A stretch of DNA of 64,000 nucleotides from Streptomyces sp. DG2A-72 (GCF_030499575.1 NZ_JASTLC010000001.1:3186001-3250000), one strand, 5' to 3'; positions 56,101 to 64,000 are shown, counted from the stretch's first letter. Numbers and translations are program-made. The notes: generated by a model from the letters alone, not told the origin.

Positions 56101-57707
56101 GCGGAGGTGGCGGCGGACGTCCTGGCCTGGATGTCGGCGATCAGTTCGTTGACGCGGTGGGCCGTGCTCTCCGGGTCGTTGCCGAGCGCGATGACCGAGC
56201 CGCGGCGGTCGGGCCGCAGGTGCGGCAGCCAGCGCACCCAGTTCCAGGCGTCCGCGTGCGCGTCGTCGGTGAGGACGACGATCCGCAGGTCCCGGGGACT
56301 GTGCAGGACGGCGGCCTGCGCGACGGCCCAGCAGGCCACCGTACGAGGGGTGCCGCCGGGCCCGGACAGGCCCACGACGCCGAAGTCGGCCAGTTCGACG
56401 CCGAACGGCACGTCGGCCAGGCGCCAGTGCACCTGGCGGTGGTTGGACTCGCGGGCCTGGTCGTCGATGCGCTTGAGGGACGGGCGGGTGACCGTGCCGA
56501 GCCTGAGGGTGAGGTGGTCGGGGTCGCGGCGGCGGCGCTGCCACAGCAGGCTGCCGGGGCCGGTGGCGGTGAGCAGGACGGTGGCCGGGTCGGGGAACGT
56601 GATGTTGCGCAACTGCCGTTCCGCCACGGTCGCGTCGCGCATCTCCAGCTCCAGGGAGGCGCGGCGCAGCCGGTAGATGCGCAGTGCCTCCTCCTGTTGC
56701 TTGCGCCCGGTGCGGCGGCCCATGATCCAGTTGCTGACCGCCATGATCGGCGTGAAGAAGATGAAGATGATGAAGTAGAAGGAGCGGAACAGGCTCATCA
56801 GGACGAGGCCCATGACCAGCGGCATCAGCATCATCAGCACAGGGAACGGCCGTGAGCCGCGTTCGCCGGGCGGACCCTGCATACGGATCTGCTCGCTGTC
56901 CAGGTGCGGGGCGATGCGCGGCGGCCGGTTGTACTCGATGGCCAGGCCGTCGGCCGAGGGGTTGACGGCCGCGTCCGGGTCGAACAGCGGGCTCAGCCGC
57001 AGCAGATGGTCACCGAGCGACAGGTCGGCGTACGCGGGCCAGTCCTCCGAGCCGTCGTCCGGCGGCGGAAGCCAGCCGACCGGGGGCAGCGGGGGCTGTT
57101 GCGGCAGACCGTCCGGTCCCGGCCGGGCGGGCTGCGGGGTGTGCCCGCCGGGGCCGCCGTCCTGCGGGCCCGCCGGTTCCTCGGCGGTCAGCGGGGTCCC
57201 GGTCTCCGGGTCGACGGGCGGCGGCGGGGTCAGGCTGCGCAGCCCGCAGCGGGCCTGGTCGGCGTTGCCGGGCAGCCGGTAGGTCACCGTGCCGTCCGTG
57301 CCCACGGTGATCCACACGCCCTGCTCGGGCGCGCCCCCGCCGTCCAGCCGCAGGGCGCAGCCCCGGTCGGTGCCGGCTTCGTGACTGCCGGGCCCCAGCC
57401 GCCAGGACCGCCCGGCGCCGGGCCCGCCCACATGCCGGATCTCCACCAACTCCGGGTCGGAGGAGGGAGGTTCCCAGGCGCGGGCGGCCGTGCGGGCCGG
57501 CACGGGGGCGCCCAGGCCGACCACGACGCCCGCACGGATGCCGCTGGCGCCGATGGGCAGATCGGGGCCGAGCAGCCGGTCGCCCAGATACAGCGGCCCT
57601 GCCTCCAGAGCGGCGCCGAGGTCGCCGACCGTGGCCCCCTCGGGCAGGTCCAGCAGATGGTCCGCCCGGCGCCCGGCCGGGTCGGCGGTGGTGAGGATGA
57701 GGTTCAC
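53136..57707 (-). CDS. T7SS FtsK/SpoIIIE-type ATPase (EccC/EssC-like)
   Basis: A 1523-aa motor of the secretion system. GTG at 57707. Residues 1-160 resemble the N-terminal forkhead/ubiquitin-like module of EssC (MNLILTTADPAGRR, RHVGGPGAGRSWRLG). Two membrane helices lie at about 286-322 (PVLMMLMPLVMGLVLMSLF, YFIIFIFFTPIMAV). Three FtsK-like ATPase domains follow: D1 with a canonical Walker A GGTTGSGKS (to S711) and LLLVIDEFATLV; D2 with GSPRSGRT (1052-1059) and LLLLIDGW; D3 with GPPRSGRS (1345-1352) and VVIVVDDAD. In D2 and D3 the invariant Walker A Lys is Arg, so only D1 looks fully active. It converges on the ESX operon and lies behind the sigma-factor gene. Confidence 0.92.
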   Translation of the reverse strand: MNLILTTADPAGRRADHLLDLPEGATVGDLGAALEAGPLYLGDRLLGPDLPIGASGIRAGVVVGLGAPVPARTAARAWEPPSSDPELVEIRHVGGPGAGRSWRLGPGSHEAGTDRGCALRLDGGGAPEQGVWITVGTDGTVTYRLPGNADQARCGLRSLTPPPPVDPETGTPLTAEEPAGPQDGGPGGHTPQPARPGPDGLPQQPPLPPVGWLPPPDDGSEDWPAYADLSLGDHLLRLSPLFDPDAAVNPSADGLAIEYNRPPRIAPHLDSEQIRMQGPPGERGSRPFPVLMMLMPLVMGLVLMSLFRSFYFIIFIFFTPIMAVSNWIMGRRTGRKQQEEALRIYRLRRASLELEMRDATVAERQLRNITFPDPATVLLTATGPGSLLWQRRRRDPDHLTLRLGTVTRPSLKRIDDQARESNHRQVHWRLADVPFGVELADFGVVGLSGPGGTPRTVACWAVAQAAVLHSPRDLRIVVLTDDAHADAWNWVRWLPHLRPDRRGSVIALGNDPESTAHRVNELIADIQARTSAATSALGHTLLREPDVLVVLDGARRLRDVPGVVQVLTGGPGVRIFSLCVDERERLLPEECTAVITAEGNRLTVRASGVPSVEDIRADLVGADWCEEVARALAPVRDVTVDSDSGLPSDVRLLPLLGQEPPDPAAIAAGWARRPASTMFTLGAGYEGELRLDLVRDGPHGLIGGTTGSGKSELLQTMIASLAAVNRPDELAFVLVDYKGGSAFSECAELPHTLGMITDLDGHLVQRALASLDAELRRRERVLADVEAKDHPEYRAKRARDPKLPALPRLLLVIDEFATLVRELPEFVPGLISLAQRGRSLGLHLVLATQRPGGSVSNEIKANTNLRIALRVTDRSESQDIINAPEAASISPSTPGRALIRRGSGAPTPFQTAWVGAERASAATPESVTPSRPVRGVELTWNRLGRPADLAAEDEHEPFEYRTGGEEPVTDLSALVEALGRAAELLDDYKPQRSPWLPPLAETVRMESLPPCPPPEPGGLPLVPYALMDVPQLQQQRLGTIDFASFGHLYVIGSPRSGRTQVLRTVAGSAALVIPSSDLHIYGIDAAGGGLAALESLPHCGAVVSRHDTERLERLISRLTAELTARQRLISQHSAAGIGELRAKLPKDRRPARLLLLIDGWDALSAMLDDYDGGRLYSEVVRLLREGAAAGIHVIATSERILLGGRLAAHNDSRFLLKQADLSDYNVAGMGRGKVPAHIPPGRGWHAPSGVEAQIALLPTEDGADQGEALAEIGRRTTARDSALPVVRRPFRIEELPSLIGFQEAVDRVPKAQRRPLWALVGIGGDTAEPLGFDFAAGGGSFLVAGPPRSGRSTTLASMCVSLLMGGTALVVLAPRDSQLRQLAAHDLAHVITDHDPSADAVTQALRAVSGKPVVIVVDDADLLLSCGADKVLRQVATSGRDRQQGLLLAGLPESMSSLGWVGMARRSRRGILLGPKSIGEGDLIGVRISSEQVRTPLAPGRGWTASEAGAPIAVQVPLTVLDG

Positions 57708-57731
57708 GTGGGTCCAACCGGTGGGCGAGGG

Positions 57732-58961
57732 TCAGCTGTGCGTGGACGTGGTGCCGGGGGCCGGGGCGGCGGGCTCCGGGCGGGGGCCGGCCGTGCGGGA
57801 GGCGCCGGGGAGCGGGGCCTCGCCGCTCGTGTGCAGGGATGTGCCGGACGCGTCAGGCGTACCGCGGGACACCCTCGGCGCTTCCCCCACGTCTTGGTCT
57901 TCCTCTTCTTCTTCGAACAGGTCGCGCGCATGGCGGCCGGACAGTCCGGTCGAGGCCTCGGCGGCCGAGGCGGGCGGCAGGACGGGCGGGATCGAGGGCA
58001 GCGCCCTGGCCACGGCGCGGCCCAGCGGGCCGCAGCGGGCCAGCAGCGGGGTCCCGGTGACGGCCACCCTGCCGTGCCGGTCGGTCAGCAGGGAGCGGAC
58101 GTATGCCCGGCCGGGGCCCAGGACCACTGCCCGGACCGTGGGGTCGTCCCCGGGCGGGGCGGCGAACTCCGGGGGCAGCGGGTCCGGCAGTTCGGCCGCG
58201 ATCAGCACAGGTGCGACACCGAGCCGGGGCGGGGTCTCCCGGGCGGTCCGGTAGGCCGACCGCACCGGGGGGCCCGGGTAGTCCCGGTGCACGCCCTCGG
58301 CGACGACGACCAGCGGGCTCGGCAGCCGTACGTCGAGCTGCGCGGCGACCGCCTGGACCAGGGCCGTGGCCGCCCGGTCGTTCCCGGTGACGGAGAGCAC
58401 GGGCGGGCCGACGGCCAGGTCGAGGAAGGCCACCGACCGGTCCGCCTCACCGACGGCGACGATGATCGGGCGGACGTCGGCCGCCTCCGGTGTCACCGAG
58501 GGCAGGTCCGCGCGGGCCACGAGCCATCGCTCCGGTTGGTCCGGCTCCGTCCACCACGCCCCGTCGGGGTCGGGCTGCGCGAGTTCGGTCCCGGCGAGGA
58601 GCACGGCGACCGAGTCGGAGGCCACCAGCGCGGCGTACGGCCGGGCCGGCGCGGCGGCCAACCGGGCCGCGGCCAGGGCCCGTTCTGCGTCCCGCCAGTT
58701 CGCGGGGGTGCCCAACTGCCGTACGAGCAGCCGCAGACTCCTCCGGTGGCGGTACCAGGCCCGCACGGGCGCGGTGAACGCGTAACGCGTGACGGCCACT
58801 TCACGGCGCAGCCGCGCCCAGGCCGCGCGCCAGCCGCCCCAGCGCATCGCCCACACGCGCAGCAGCAGGAAGACCAGCAGCAGCGCTCCGGCGATGCCGA
58901 GCACCCGGTAGATGGTGTCACTGTGCTGCCGGAAGAAGACGAAGGGATCGGTGTTCCTCAT
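57732..58961 (-). CDS. T7SS-locus membrane protein of unknown function
   Basis: A 409-aa protein with one strong membrane helix near the N-terminus (YRVLGIAGALLLVFLLLRVWAM), a basic stretch, and a large soluble part that ends in an acidic run (EEEEEDQD) and a Pro/Ser/Thr-rich tail. I recognise no family. ATG at 58961 overlaps the sigma-factor stop, and its stop is 25 bp before the EccC-like start region, so the three genes form one operon. It could be an EccE/EssB-like structural partner of the ATPase or, from its place directly behind the sigma gene, an anti-sigma factor. It has no zinc-binding anti-sigma motif. Confidence 0.65.
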   Translation of the reverse strand: MRNTDPFVFFRQHSDTIYRVLGIAGALLLVFLLLRVWAMRWGGWRAAWARLRREVAVTRYAFTAPVRAWYRHRRSLRLLVRQLGTPANWRDAERALAAARLAAAPARPYAALVASDSVAVLLAGTELAQPDPDGAWWTEPDQPERWLVARADLPSVTPEAADVRPIIVAVGEADRSVAFLDLAVGPPVLSVTGNDRAATALVQAVAAQLDVRLPSPLVVVAEGVHRDYPGPPVRSAYRTARETPPRLGVAPVLIAAELPDPLPPEFAAPPGDDPTVRAVVLGPGRAYVRSLLTDRHGRVAVTGTPLLARCGPLGRAVARALPSIPPVLPPASAAEASTGLSGRHARDLFEEEEEDQDVGEAPRVSRGTPDASGTSLHTSGEAPLPGASRTAGPRPEPAAPAPGTTSTHS

Positions 58962-59467
58962 GCCGCCTGGATCTGGTCTCGTAGCGCCAACAGGGCATAG
59001 TGGTTACGCGACTTGACGGTGCCCTGCGGGACCCCGATGGTCCGCGCGGCCTGCGCCCGGGTGTGGTCGCGCAAGTGGATGTGGAACAGCACCTCGCGAT
59101 GCTCGGGCGACAGTCCCGCCAGGGCCAGCCGGACGACCTGACGGTCGGCGACGCCGTCGGCCAGGTCGCCGGCACTGTCCGGCCGGTGCACCATGTCGTC
59201 CGGGATCACGCCGACTGGAACGGCGCGGTCGCGTCGGCGGGCATCGACCGCGAGATTGCGGGCGACGCGGTAGAGCCAGGCGATCCGGCGGTCCTCGTCG
59301 TACCGGTCGAGGTCGGCGGCGGCCAGCCAGGCCCTCAACATCGTCTCCTGCACGATGTCCTCGGCGCGGTGCCGGTCTCCGGAGGTGAGCCGGTACGCGT
59401 AGCGGAGCAGGCGAGCCCGGTAGCGCTCAGCGGTTGGGGGAGAGCCGGGTAATTGAGCGTGAGACAT
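58958..59467 (-). CDS. ECF (SigE-type) RNA polymerase sigma factor
   Basis: A 169-aa sigma factor with region 2 (RYRARLLRYAYRLTSGDRHRAEDIVQETMLRAW, WLYRVARNLAVDARRR) and region 4 (LSPEHREVLFHIHLRDHTRAQAARTIGVPQGTVKSRNHYALLALRD). Regions 1.1 and 3 are absent, as in all ECF factors. ATG at 59467 follows TTGGAGCC; an in-frame ATG at 59503 adds 12 residues. It heads the operon with the membrane protein and the EccC-like ATPase. The twin promoters at 51263-51349 have the ECF form and are its likely targets. Confidence 0.9.
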   Translation of the reverse strand: MSHAQLPGSPPTAERYRARLLRYAYRLTSGDRHRAEDIVQETMLRAWLAAADLDRYDEDRRIAWLYRVARNLAVDARRRDRAVPVGVIPDDMVHRPDSAGDLADGVADRQVVRLALAGLSPEHREVLFHIHLRDHTRAQAARTIGVPQGTVKSRNHYALLALRDQIQAA

Positions 59468-59728
59468 GGTGTGGCTCCAACGACGCTCTCTGTGGGGCGA
59501 CATGGGGGCACCGGGCCCACTGGGCCGTGGTGGAACTCCGAGGCTATTGACATCCTGCCGATTTTTCCTGTGTCACCTTTTGCCCAATAACGACAAAAGA
59601 GAGCAGAGTCACCTCAGATATAGCTCAGAGTTCAGCTCCCAATGGGCAACAGCAACAGGCGAGTTGCCCAATCAGGAAGGAATGCCGGGACCTTCAGTGC
59701 ACCTCCTCGCATGTGTGGTCGGACTCGT

Positions 59729-60907
59729 CTAGAGCCCGCTGACCGGAAGCCGGCGGAACTCGATCGTCTCGTACGTCCCGCTCGTCCCCGTCTCGTACAG
59801 GATCCCGACCGTGCTCCGGTTCACCTGCACCAGGTCGGAGTAGGCGGCCCGGCGCCCGTCCAGGGTGCGGACCTTCTTGAACGTCTTTCCGGCGTCCTTG
59901 CTGCGCCAGATCGCCATGGACCGCCGGGCGGTGGGCACGGACGGGCCGGAGAACAGCAGCGGGCCCGACTGGACCTGGAGGACGCTGGCCTCCACCACGG
60001 GCACGTCGTTGAGGCTGGGCTGCACCCGGTAGGGGCGGTCCAGCTTCCGCGCGCCGCTGCTCGAATGGCTGTCGAGCCGGTTGCCGGTGCTCGTGCCGTT
60101 GTGGTCGCGGGAGTTGAAGTAGAGGCGGCCGTCGGTGAGCTGGGTGGCGGTGGATTCGTTGGCGTTGTTGTAGCCGTCGTAGGTGGTGTCGACGAAGCCC
60201 AGGTTCCAGGTCTGGCCGCCGTTGTCGCTGTAGAGGGCGTGGCCGCCGTAGTACTTGGACTCCTGGCCGGTGTCGGTGGAGCCGGCGGGCGGGGCCGTGG
60301 AGTGGTTGGCGGGGACCACCAGGCGTCCGGTGTGCGGGCCGCGGGTCAGGGCGACGGCGTGGCCCGGTCCGGTCGCGTACCAGCGCCAGTTCCGCGGCTT
60401 GACGCGGGTGGTGATGTCGCGCGGCGGTGTGAAGCTGAGGCCGTCGTCCCAGCTGCGCTGCACGAACACCCGGCGGCTCTGCTGGGGCGTGACCTCGCCG
60501 CGCATGATCTGACTCTCCGTCACGTCCCCGCTGTTGTAGGAGGTGAGCAGGATGACCGCGTCGGCGCGCGGGTCGTACACGGGCGCCGGGTTGCCCCGGG
60601 TGTTCCCGCCGCCGGCCGCGACGACCTGGAGCGGGCCCCAGGTGCAGCCTCCGTCGCCGGAGCGGCGCAGGACGACATCGATGTTGCCGGTGTCGCCGGC
60701 GCCGTCGCGCCGGCCCTCGGCGAAGGCGAGGATCGTGCCCTCGCCGGTACTCACGGTGGCGGGGATGCGGTAGGTGTCGTAGCCGCCCTTTCCGGAGACG
60801 TACGGCAGTGAGGTGGTACAGGCGGCTGCCGAGGCGGTGGCCGTGGGAGCGGCCAGGGGACTGAGGAGTACTGCGGTGACGAGGAGGGTGCGGATCAGGA
60901 GTCTCAT
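59729..60907 (-). CDS. Secreted exo-alpha-sialidase (GH33)
   Basis: A 392-aa exported enzyme that removes terminal sialic acids from glycans. A Sec signal peptide covers about 1-27. The (F/Y)RIP motif is YDTYRIPATV and supplies the arginine of the active-site triad. Four Asp boxes (S-x-D-x-G-x-T-W or variants) are visible: RRSGDGGCTWGP, RSWDDGLSFTP, YSDNGGQTWNL, RSKDAGKTFKK. The tyrosine/glutamate pair typical of the fold is plausible in YGGHALYSD and NANEST. It stands alone between the T7SS sigma gene and a two-component system. No lectin or anchor domain follows, so it should be released. Confidence 0.92.
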   Translation of the reverse strand: MRLLIRTLLVTAVLLSPLAAPTATASAAACTTSLPYVSGKGGYDTYRIPATVSTGEGTILAFAEGRRDGAGDTGNIDVVLRRSGDGGCTWGPLQVVAAGGGNTRGNPAPVYDPRADAVILLTSYNSGDVTESQIMRGEVTPQQSRRVFVQRSWDDGLSFTPPRDITTRVKPRNWRWYATGPGHAVALTRGPHTGRLVVPANHSTAPPAGSTDTGQESKYYGGHALYSDNGGQTWNLGFVDTTYDGYNNANESTATQLTDGRLYFNSRDHNGTSTGNRLDSHSSSGARKLDRPYRVQPSLNDVPVVEASVLQVQSGPLLFSGPSVPTARRSMAIWRSKDAGKTFKKVRTLDGRRAAYSDLVQVNRSTVGILYETGTSGTYETIEFRRLPVSGL

Positions 60908-60940
60908 CCCTCTCCCTGACGGATCGTCGGATGCTGTCCG

Positions 60941-61606
60941 TCACATGGTCCCCGGTGTGACCATCCCCGACTCGTACGCCACGATGACCAATTGCGCCCG
61001 GTCCCTCGCCCCCAGCTTCCCCATGATCCGACTGACGTGCGTCTTCGCCGTCAGCGGGCTCAGCCCCAACGCCTCGGCGATCTCGGTGTTGTTGAGCCCG
61101 CGCGCCACCAGAGTGAGCACCTCGCGCTCCCGTTCGGACAGGCATTCGGGCCCGCCCGCCGCCGGCGGAGCCGAAGGGCTGCGCAGAAGTCGCTCGATCA
61201 GCCGTGCCGTCGGCCCCGGCGACAGCAGCGCCTCCCCGGCCGCCACCGTCCGGATCGCGTCCAGCAGTTCGGCCGGACGGGTGTCCTTCACCAGGAAGCC
61301 GGAGGCGCCGGCCCGCAGCGCCTCGACGATGTGCTCGTCGGTGTCGTAGGTGGTGAGGACGAGGACCTTGACGCCGGCCAGGTCCTCGTCGGCGGCGATC
61401 TGCCGGGTCGCCTCGATGCCGTCCAGGTCGGGCATGCGGATGTCCATCACCACCAGGTCGGCGCGTTCGCTGCGGGCCAGCCGCACGGCCTCGCGGCCGG
61501 TGCCCGCCTGGCCGACGACCTCCATGTCCGGGGCCGACTCGATGAGCATGGCGAACGCGGCGCGCACGAGGTTCTGGTCGTCCGCGAGCAGTACTCGGAT
61601 GGTCAT
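60941..61606 (-). CDS. LuxR-type response regulator (NarL family)
   Basis: A 221-aa regulator with receiver residues LADDQN and D55 in VVMDIRMPD, and a helix-turn-helix LSEREREVLTLVARGLNNTEIA with SPLTAKTHVSRIMGKL. ATG at 61606 overlaps the kinase stop (ATGA). It resembles the regulator at 23382 in layout but is clearly a different paralogue. With the kinase and the MMPL transporter it forms a same-strand group, a common arrangement for drug-efflux control. Confidence 0.94.
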   Translation of the reverse strand: MTIRVLLADDQNLVRAAFAMLIESAPDMEVVGQAGTGREAVRLARSERADLVVMDIRMPDLDGIEATRQIAADEDLAGVKVLVLTTYDTDEHIVEALRAGASGFLVKDTRPAELLDAIRTVAAGEALLSPGPTARLIERLLRSPSAPPAAGGPECLSEREREVLTLVARGLNNTEIAEALGLSPLTAKTHVSRIMGKLGARDRAQLVIVAYESGMVTPGTM

Positions 61607-62826
61607 CCGGTCCCTTCCAGCACGTTCATGGGCAGTACGGCGGCCACCTCGAAGCCGCCCTGGGCGCGCGGTCCGGCGACGAGGGTGCCGCCCACACTGC
61701 GGGCCCGCTCGCGCATGCCGACCAGCCCGAAACCGGGCTGCGCGGCATTCCCGGCCCCGGTGCCGTCGTCGGTGACCGTGAGGTGCAGGGCACCGTCCCG
61801 CTCGTGCAGGTCGACGCGGACGGACGGTTCGGGTCCCGCGTGCCGTACGGCGTTGGTCAGCGCCTCCTGGACGATGCGGTAGGCGGCGGCGCCGACGGCG
61901 GGCGGGGCGTGCCGAATCCGTACCGTCTGCTCCACGCGCGCGCCCGCGAGCCGGGCGGCCTCCACGAGGTCGGACAGTCCGTCCAGGCCGGGCAGCGCAC
62001 CGCGCGCGTCCGGCGAGCCGTGCTCCCGCAGCACCTCCAGCGTCGTACGCAGCTCGCCGCGCGCCGTCCGGCAGGTCTCGGCGATGTCGTCGAGGGCCTT
62101 GGCGACCGTCTCCCGGTCCAGGCGCTCGGGGTCGGCGGCGAGCACATGCGCGGCGACGGAGGTCTGCACTCCGATGAGGGTGATGCTGTGCGCGAGCAGG
62201 TCGTGCAGGTCCCGGGCGATCCGGAGGCGCTCCTCGGCGACGCGGCGGCGGGCCTCCTCCTCGCGGGTGCGTTCGGCGCGTACGGCGCGTTCGACGATGG
62301 CGGCGACGTACTGGCGGTAGTAGCGGATGTCGATGCCGAGGAAGAGGACGGCGATGACCCAGCCGGAGATCCGCAGGAGCTCCACCACCCCGTTGGGGTT
62401 GGTGAGGGCGTTGATGATCAGCGTCACGCCGAGGATCGTGGTGCCGGTGAGCAGCGTACGGCGCACCGTGCCGGTCGCCGCGATCGTGTACAGCACCACC
62501 ATGGTCGCCGGGATGGGCGCGCTGTGGTTGTTGTCGAGGGCGTGGTACGGAGCGACGCAGGCCAGCACCACGAGCAGGACCGGCACCGGGCGGCGGCGCC
62601 GCCACACGAGCGGCACATGCGCGGCGAGCAGCAGGGTCCAGCCGAGCGCGTCGGGCCGCAGCCCGTGGTCGCCGAGCAGGGCGAGGGCCGTGGCGACGAC
62701 GGCGAGCGCCCCGGCCAGCAGCGCGTCGTTGCGCATGCCGTGCGGGGCGGTGCGGGGGTCGCGGTTGATCGCCGCCATGACCCGCTCGCCCAGGCGGGGA
62801 GGTGCCGTTGTGGTGGTTGCCTGCAC
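61603..62826 (-). CDS. Two-component sensor histidine kinase (HisKA_3 type)
   Basis: A 407-aa membrane kinase with about five or six N-terminal hydrophobic segments (LLAGALAVVATALALLG through VIAVLFLGIDI), a helical linker, the phospho-acceptor in ARDLHDLLAHSIT, and an ATPase domain with VQEALTNAVRHAG and GFGLVGMRERARS. GTG at 62826 is supported by GGAAG eight bases upstream; ATG at 62778 is possible. It is coupled by ATGA to the regulator gene and follows the MMPL gene by 54 bp. Confidence 0.92.
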   Translation of the reverse strand: MQATTTTAPPRLGERVMAAINRDPRTAPHGMRNDALLAGALAVVATALALLGDHGLRPDALGWTLLLAAHVPLVWRRRRPVPVLLVVLACVAPYHALDNNHSAPIPATMVVLYTIAATGTVRRTLLTGTTILGVTLIINALTNPNGVVELLRISGWVIAVLFLGIDIRYYRQYVAAIVERAVRAERTREEEARRRVAEERLRIARDLHDLLAHSITLIGVQTSVAAHVLAADPERLDRETVAKALDDIAETCRTARGELRTTLEVLREHGSPDARGALPGLDGLSDLVEAARLAGARVEQTVRIRHAPPAVGAAAYRIVQEALTNAVRHAGPEPSVRVDLHERDGALHLTVTDDGTGAGNAAQPGFGLVGMRERARSVGGTLVAGPRAQGGFEVAAVLPMNVLEGTG

Positions 62827-62880
62827 AGGGTCATCTTCCGTGCGGAGGGCGCCCCTCCGGGAGAGGGGCGCCTGTTCGGG

Positions 62881-64000
62881 TCAGTGGGCGGACGCGGTCA
62901 CCGGCTCGGGTTCCTTCGGCGGTACCGGCGGTTCGGGCTCGCGGGAGAGGCGGCCCGGCCACCACACCTTGCGGCGCAGCGCGACGCTCGCGCTGGTGAC
63001 CAGGTAGGTGCGGACGAGGAAGGTGTCGAGCAGGACGCCCACCGCGATGACGAAGCCCAGCTCGACGAGTTGGACGAGCGGCATGTTGGTGAGCACCGCG
63101 AAGGTGGCCGCGAGGACCAGTCCCGCGGAGGCGATGACCCCGCCCGTCGTCCGCAGCGCGGTCAGGGCGGCTGCCACGGGCTCGGCGCCCTTCAGCGCCT
63201 CCTCCCGCATCCGGTGCATCAGGAAGATGCCGTAGTCGACGCCGAGGGCGACGAGGAACACGAAGGACAGCAGCCCGAGTCCGGGGTCGGTGCCCTCGAA
63301 GCCGAACACCGGCCCGAAGACCAGCCCGCCGATGCCGAGCGCCGCACCCCACACCGCGACCACGGCGGCCACCAGCAGCAGCGGAGCGACGATGCTACGC
63401 AGCAGCGCGACGAGGATCAGCAGGACCGAGAGCAGCACGATCGGTACGACGATCAGCCGGTCCCGTGCGTTGGTGTCCTTCAGGTCGATCTGCTCGGCGC
63501 TCGCTCCGCCGACGTAGGAGCCGTCGAGCCGGTCACGCAGATCCTCGATGGTGCGGGTCTCGCCCGGGGACTGCGGCGGGGCGGCGGCGAGTACGGAGAT
63601 CTCGGTCCAGCCGTCGCCGCTGCGACCGCGTTCGGCGCTCTCCACGCCGCCCGTGTCGCGGATGTCGGCCAGGGCGGCGTCGGCACGGTCGGTGGGTGCG
63701 ATGACGCTGATGGGCTGCGTGCCCTGTTCGGGGTAGGCCGTGGCCAGGGTCTCCATGGCGGCGACCGCTTCGGGCTTGCTGGTGAAGGAGTCCTCCTGCT
63801 TGATGGTGCCGGGCAGGTTCAGCGTGCCCAGCGCGAGCGCCCCGAGCAGGACCGCGCCACCGGCGAGCACGGTCAGCGGACGCCGCCCGGCGGAGCTGCC
63901 CATCGCGGAGAACAGCGACCGGCGGACCTTGGGCTGAGTGCCGTAGCGCGGCACCAGCGGCCAGAACACCCGTCGGCCCAGCAGCACCAGCAGCGCGGGC
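62881..64000 (-). CDS. MMPL-family (RND-like) transporter, C-terminal part
   Basis: The frame is open to the end of the window, so the N-terminus is missing. About 373 residues are seen. They start in the loop before the second half (PALLVLLGRRVFWPLVP), include a periplasmic domain (TIKQEDSFTSKPEAVAAME and onward) and five or six membrane helices with the MMPL signature LGVDYGIFLMHRMREE. The C-terminus is Pro/Glu-rich. MMPL proteins export lipids or drugs by proton motive force. The downstream two-component system may regulate it. Confidence 0.9.
   Translation of the reverse strand, partial: PALLVLLGRRVFWPLVPRYGTQPKVRRSLFSAMGSSAGRRPLTVLAGGAVLLGALALGTLNLPGTIKQEDSFTSKPEAVAAMETLATAYPEQGTQPISVIAPTDRADAALADIRDTGGVESAERGRSGDGWTEISVLAAAPPQSPGETRTIEDLRDRLDGSYVGGASAEQIDLKDTNARDRLIVVPIVLLSVLLILVALLRSIVAPLLLVAAVVAVWGAALGIGGLVFGPVFGFEGTDPGLGLLSFVFLVALGVDYGIFLMHRMREEALKGAEPVAAALTALRTTGGVIASAGLVLAATFAVLTNMPLVQLVELGFVIAVGVLLDTFLVRTYLVTSASVALRRKVWWPGRLSREPEPPVPPKEPEPVTASAH

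Overview
The window is a stretch of a Streptomyces-type actinomycete chromosome. It is very GC-rich with strong third-position GC bias. It carries a Zur/Znu zinc regulon, an XRE-DUF5753/DUF397 gene pair, many extracytoplasmic lipoproteins, GTG starts, LuxR-type two-component systems and type VII secretion (T7SS) genes. I see no tRNA, rRNA or CRISPR array. Species cannot be told from the window.

Layout. 1-5205: partial DUF4394 lipoprotein, glyS, then the zinc block znuA-znuC-znuB-zur. From memory, in S. coelicolor this block runs directly into uppS and recO. Here 5203-11006 is an accessory insertion: an IS5-like remnant whose inverted repeat overlaps the zur stop codon, a two-gene conflict-type module (trypco2 protein plus a 1468-aa trypsin-STAND NTPase-TPR protein), and a broken AraC gene. 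11101-12867: uppS, recO and a duplicated recO 5' fragment. 12896-14755: XRE/DUF397 cassette with small partners and a broken RelE/HigB-like toxin. 14775-17820: cobalamin riboswitch and a BtuCDF-type importer. 17851-21980: an about 4-kb block with one very large frameshifted polysaccharide-degrading enzyme (PL7 + GH16-like + PL6), bracketed by 109-bp direct repeats. 21926-29878: PQQ-like lipoprotein, a two-component system divergent from an ABC exporter, a tripeptidyl-peptidase-like hydrolase and a TIM-barrel secreted protein.

30041-37721: a GntR regulator divergent from a five-gene operon with a family-5 solute-binding protein, permease, fused permease-ATPase, second ATPase and a DapA/NanA-superfamily lyase. 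A 183-bp miniature element has inserted in frame near the 5' end of the fused gene. 37852-59467: a T7SS-like locus without recognisable EccB, EccD or MycP. It holds two membrane-anchored lectin-like proteins, a beta-helix-AAA fusion, a 2929-aa protein with a T7SS N-terminal signal and large internal repeats, three WXG100/ESX-like proteins, an EccC/EssC ATPase, a membrane protein and an ECF sigma factor. Between the giant gene and the ESX-like operon sit two mirror-image ECF-type promoters with the same -35, spacer length and -10, which would co-express the two arms. 59729-64000: a sialidase, a second two-component system and the C-terminal part of an MMPL transporter.

The strongest candidates for something new are the T7SS-like locus with its mirrored sigma promoters, and the trypco2-trypsin-STAND module inserted into a conserved housekeeping block.
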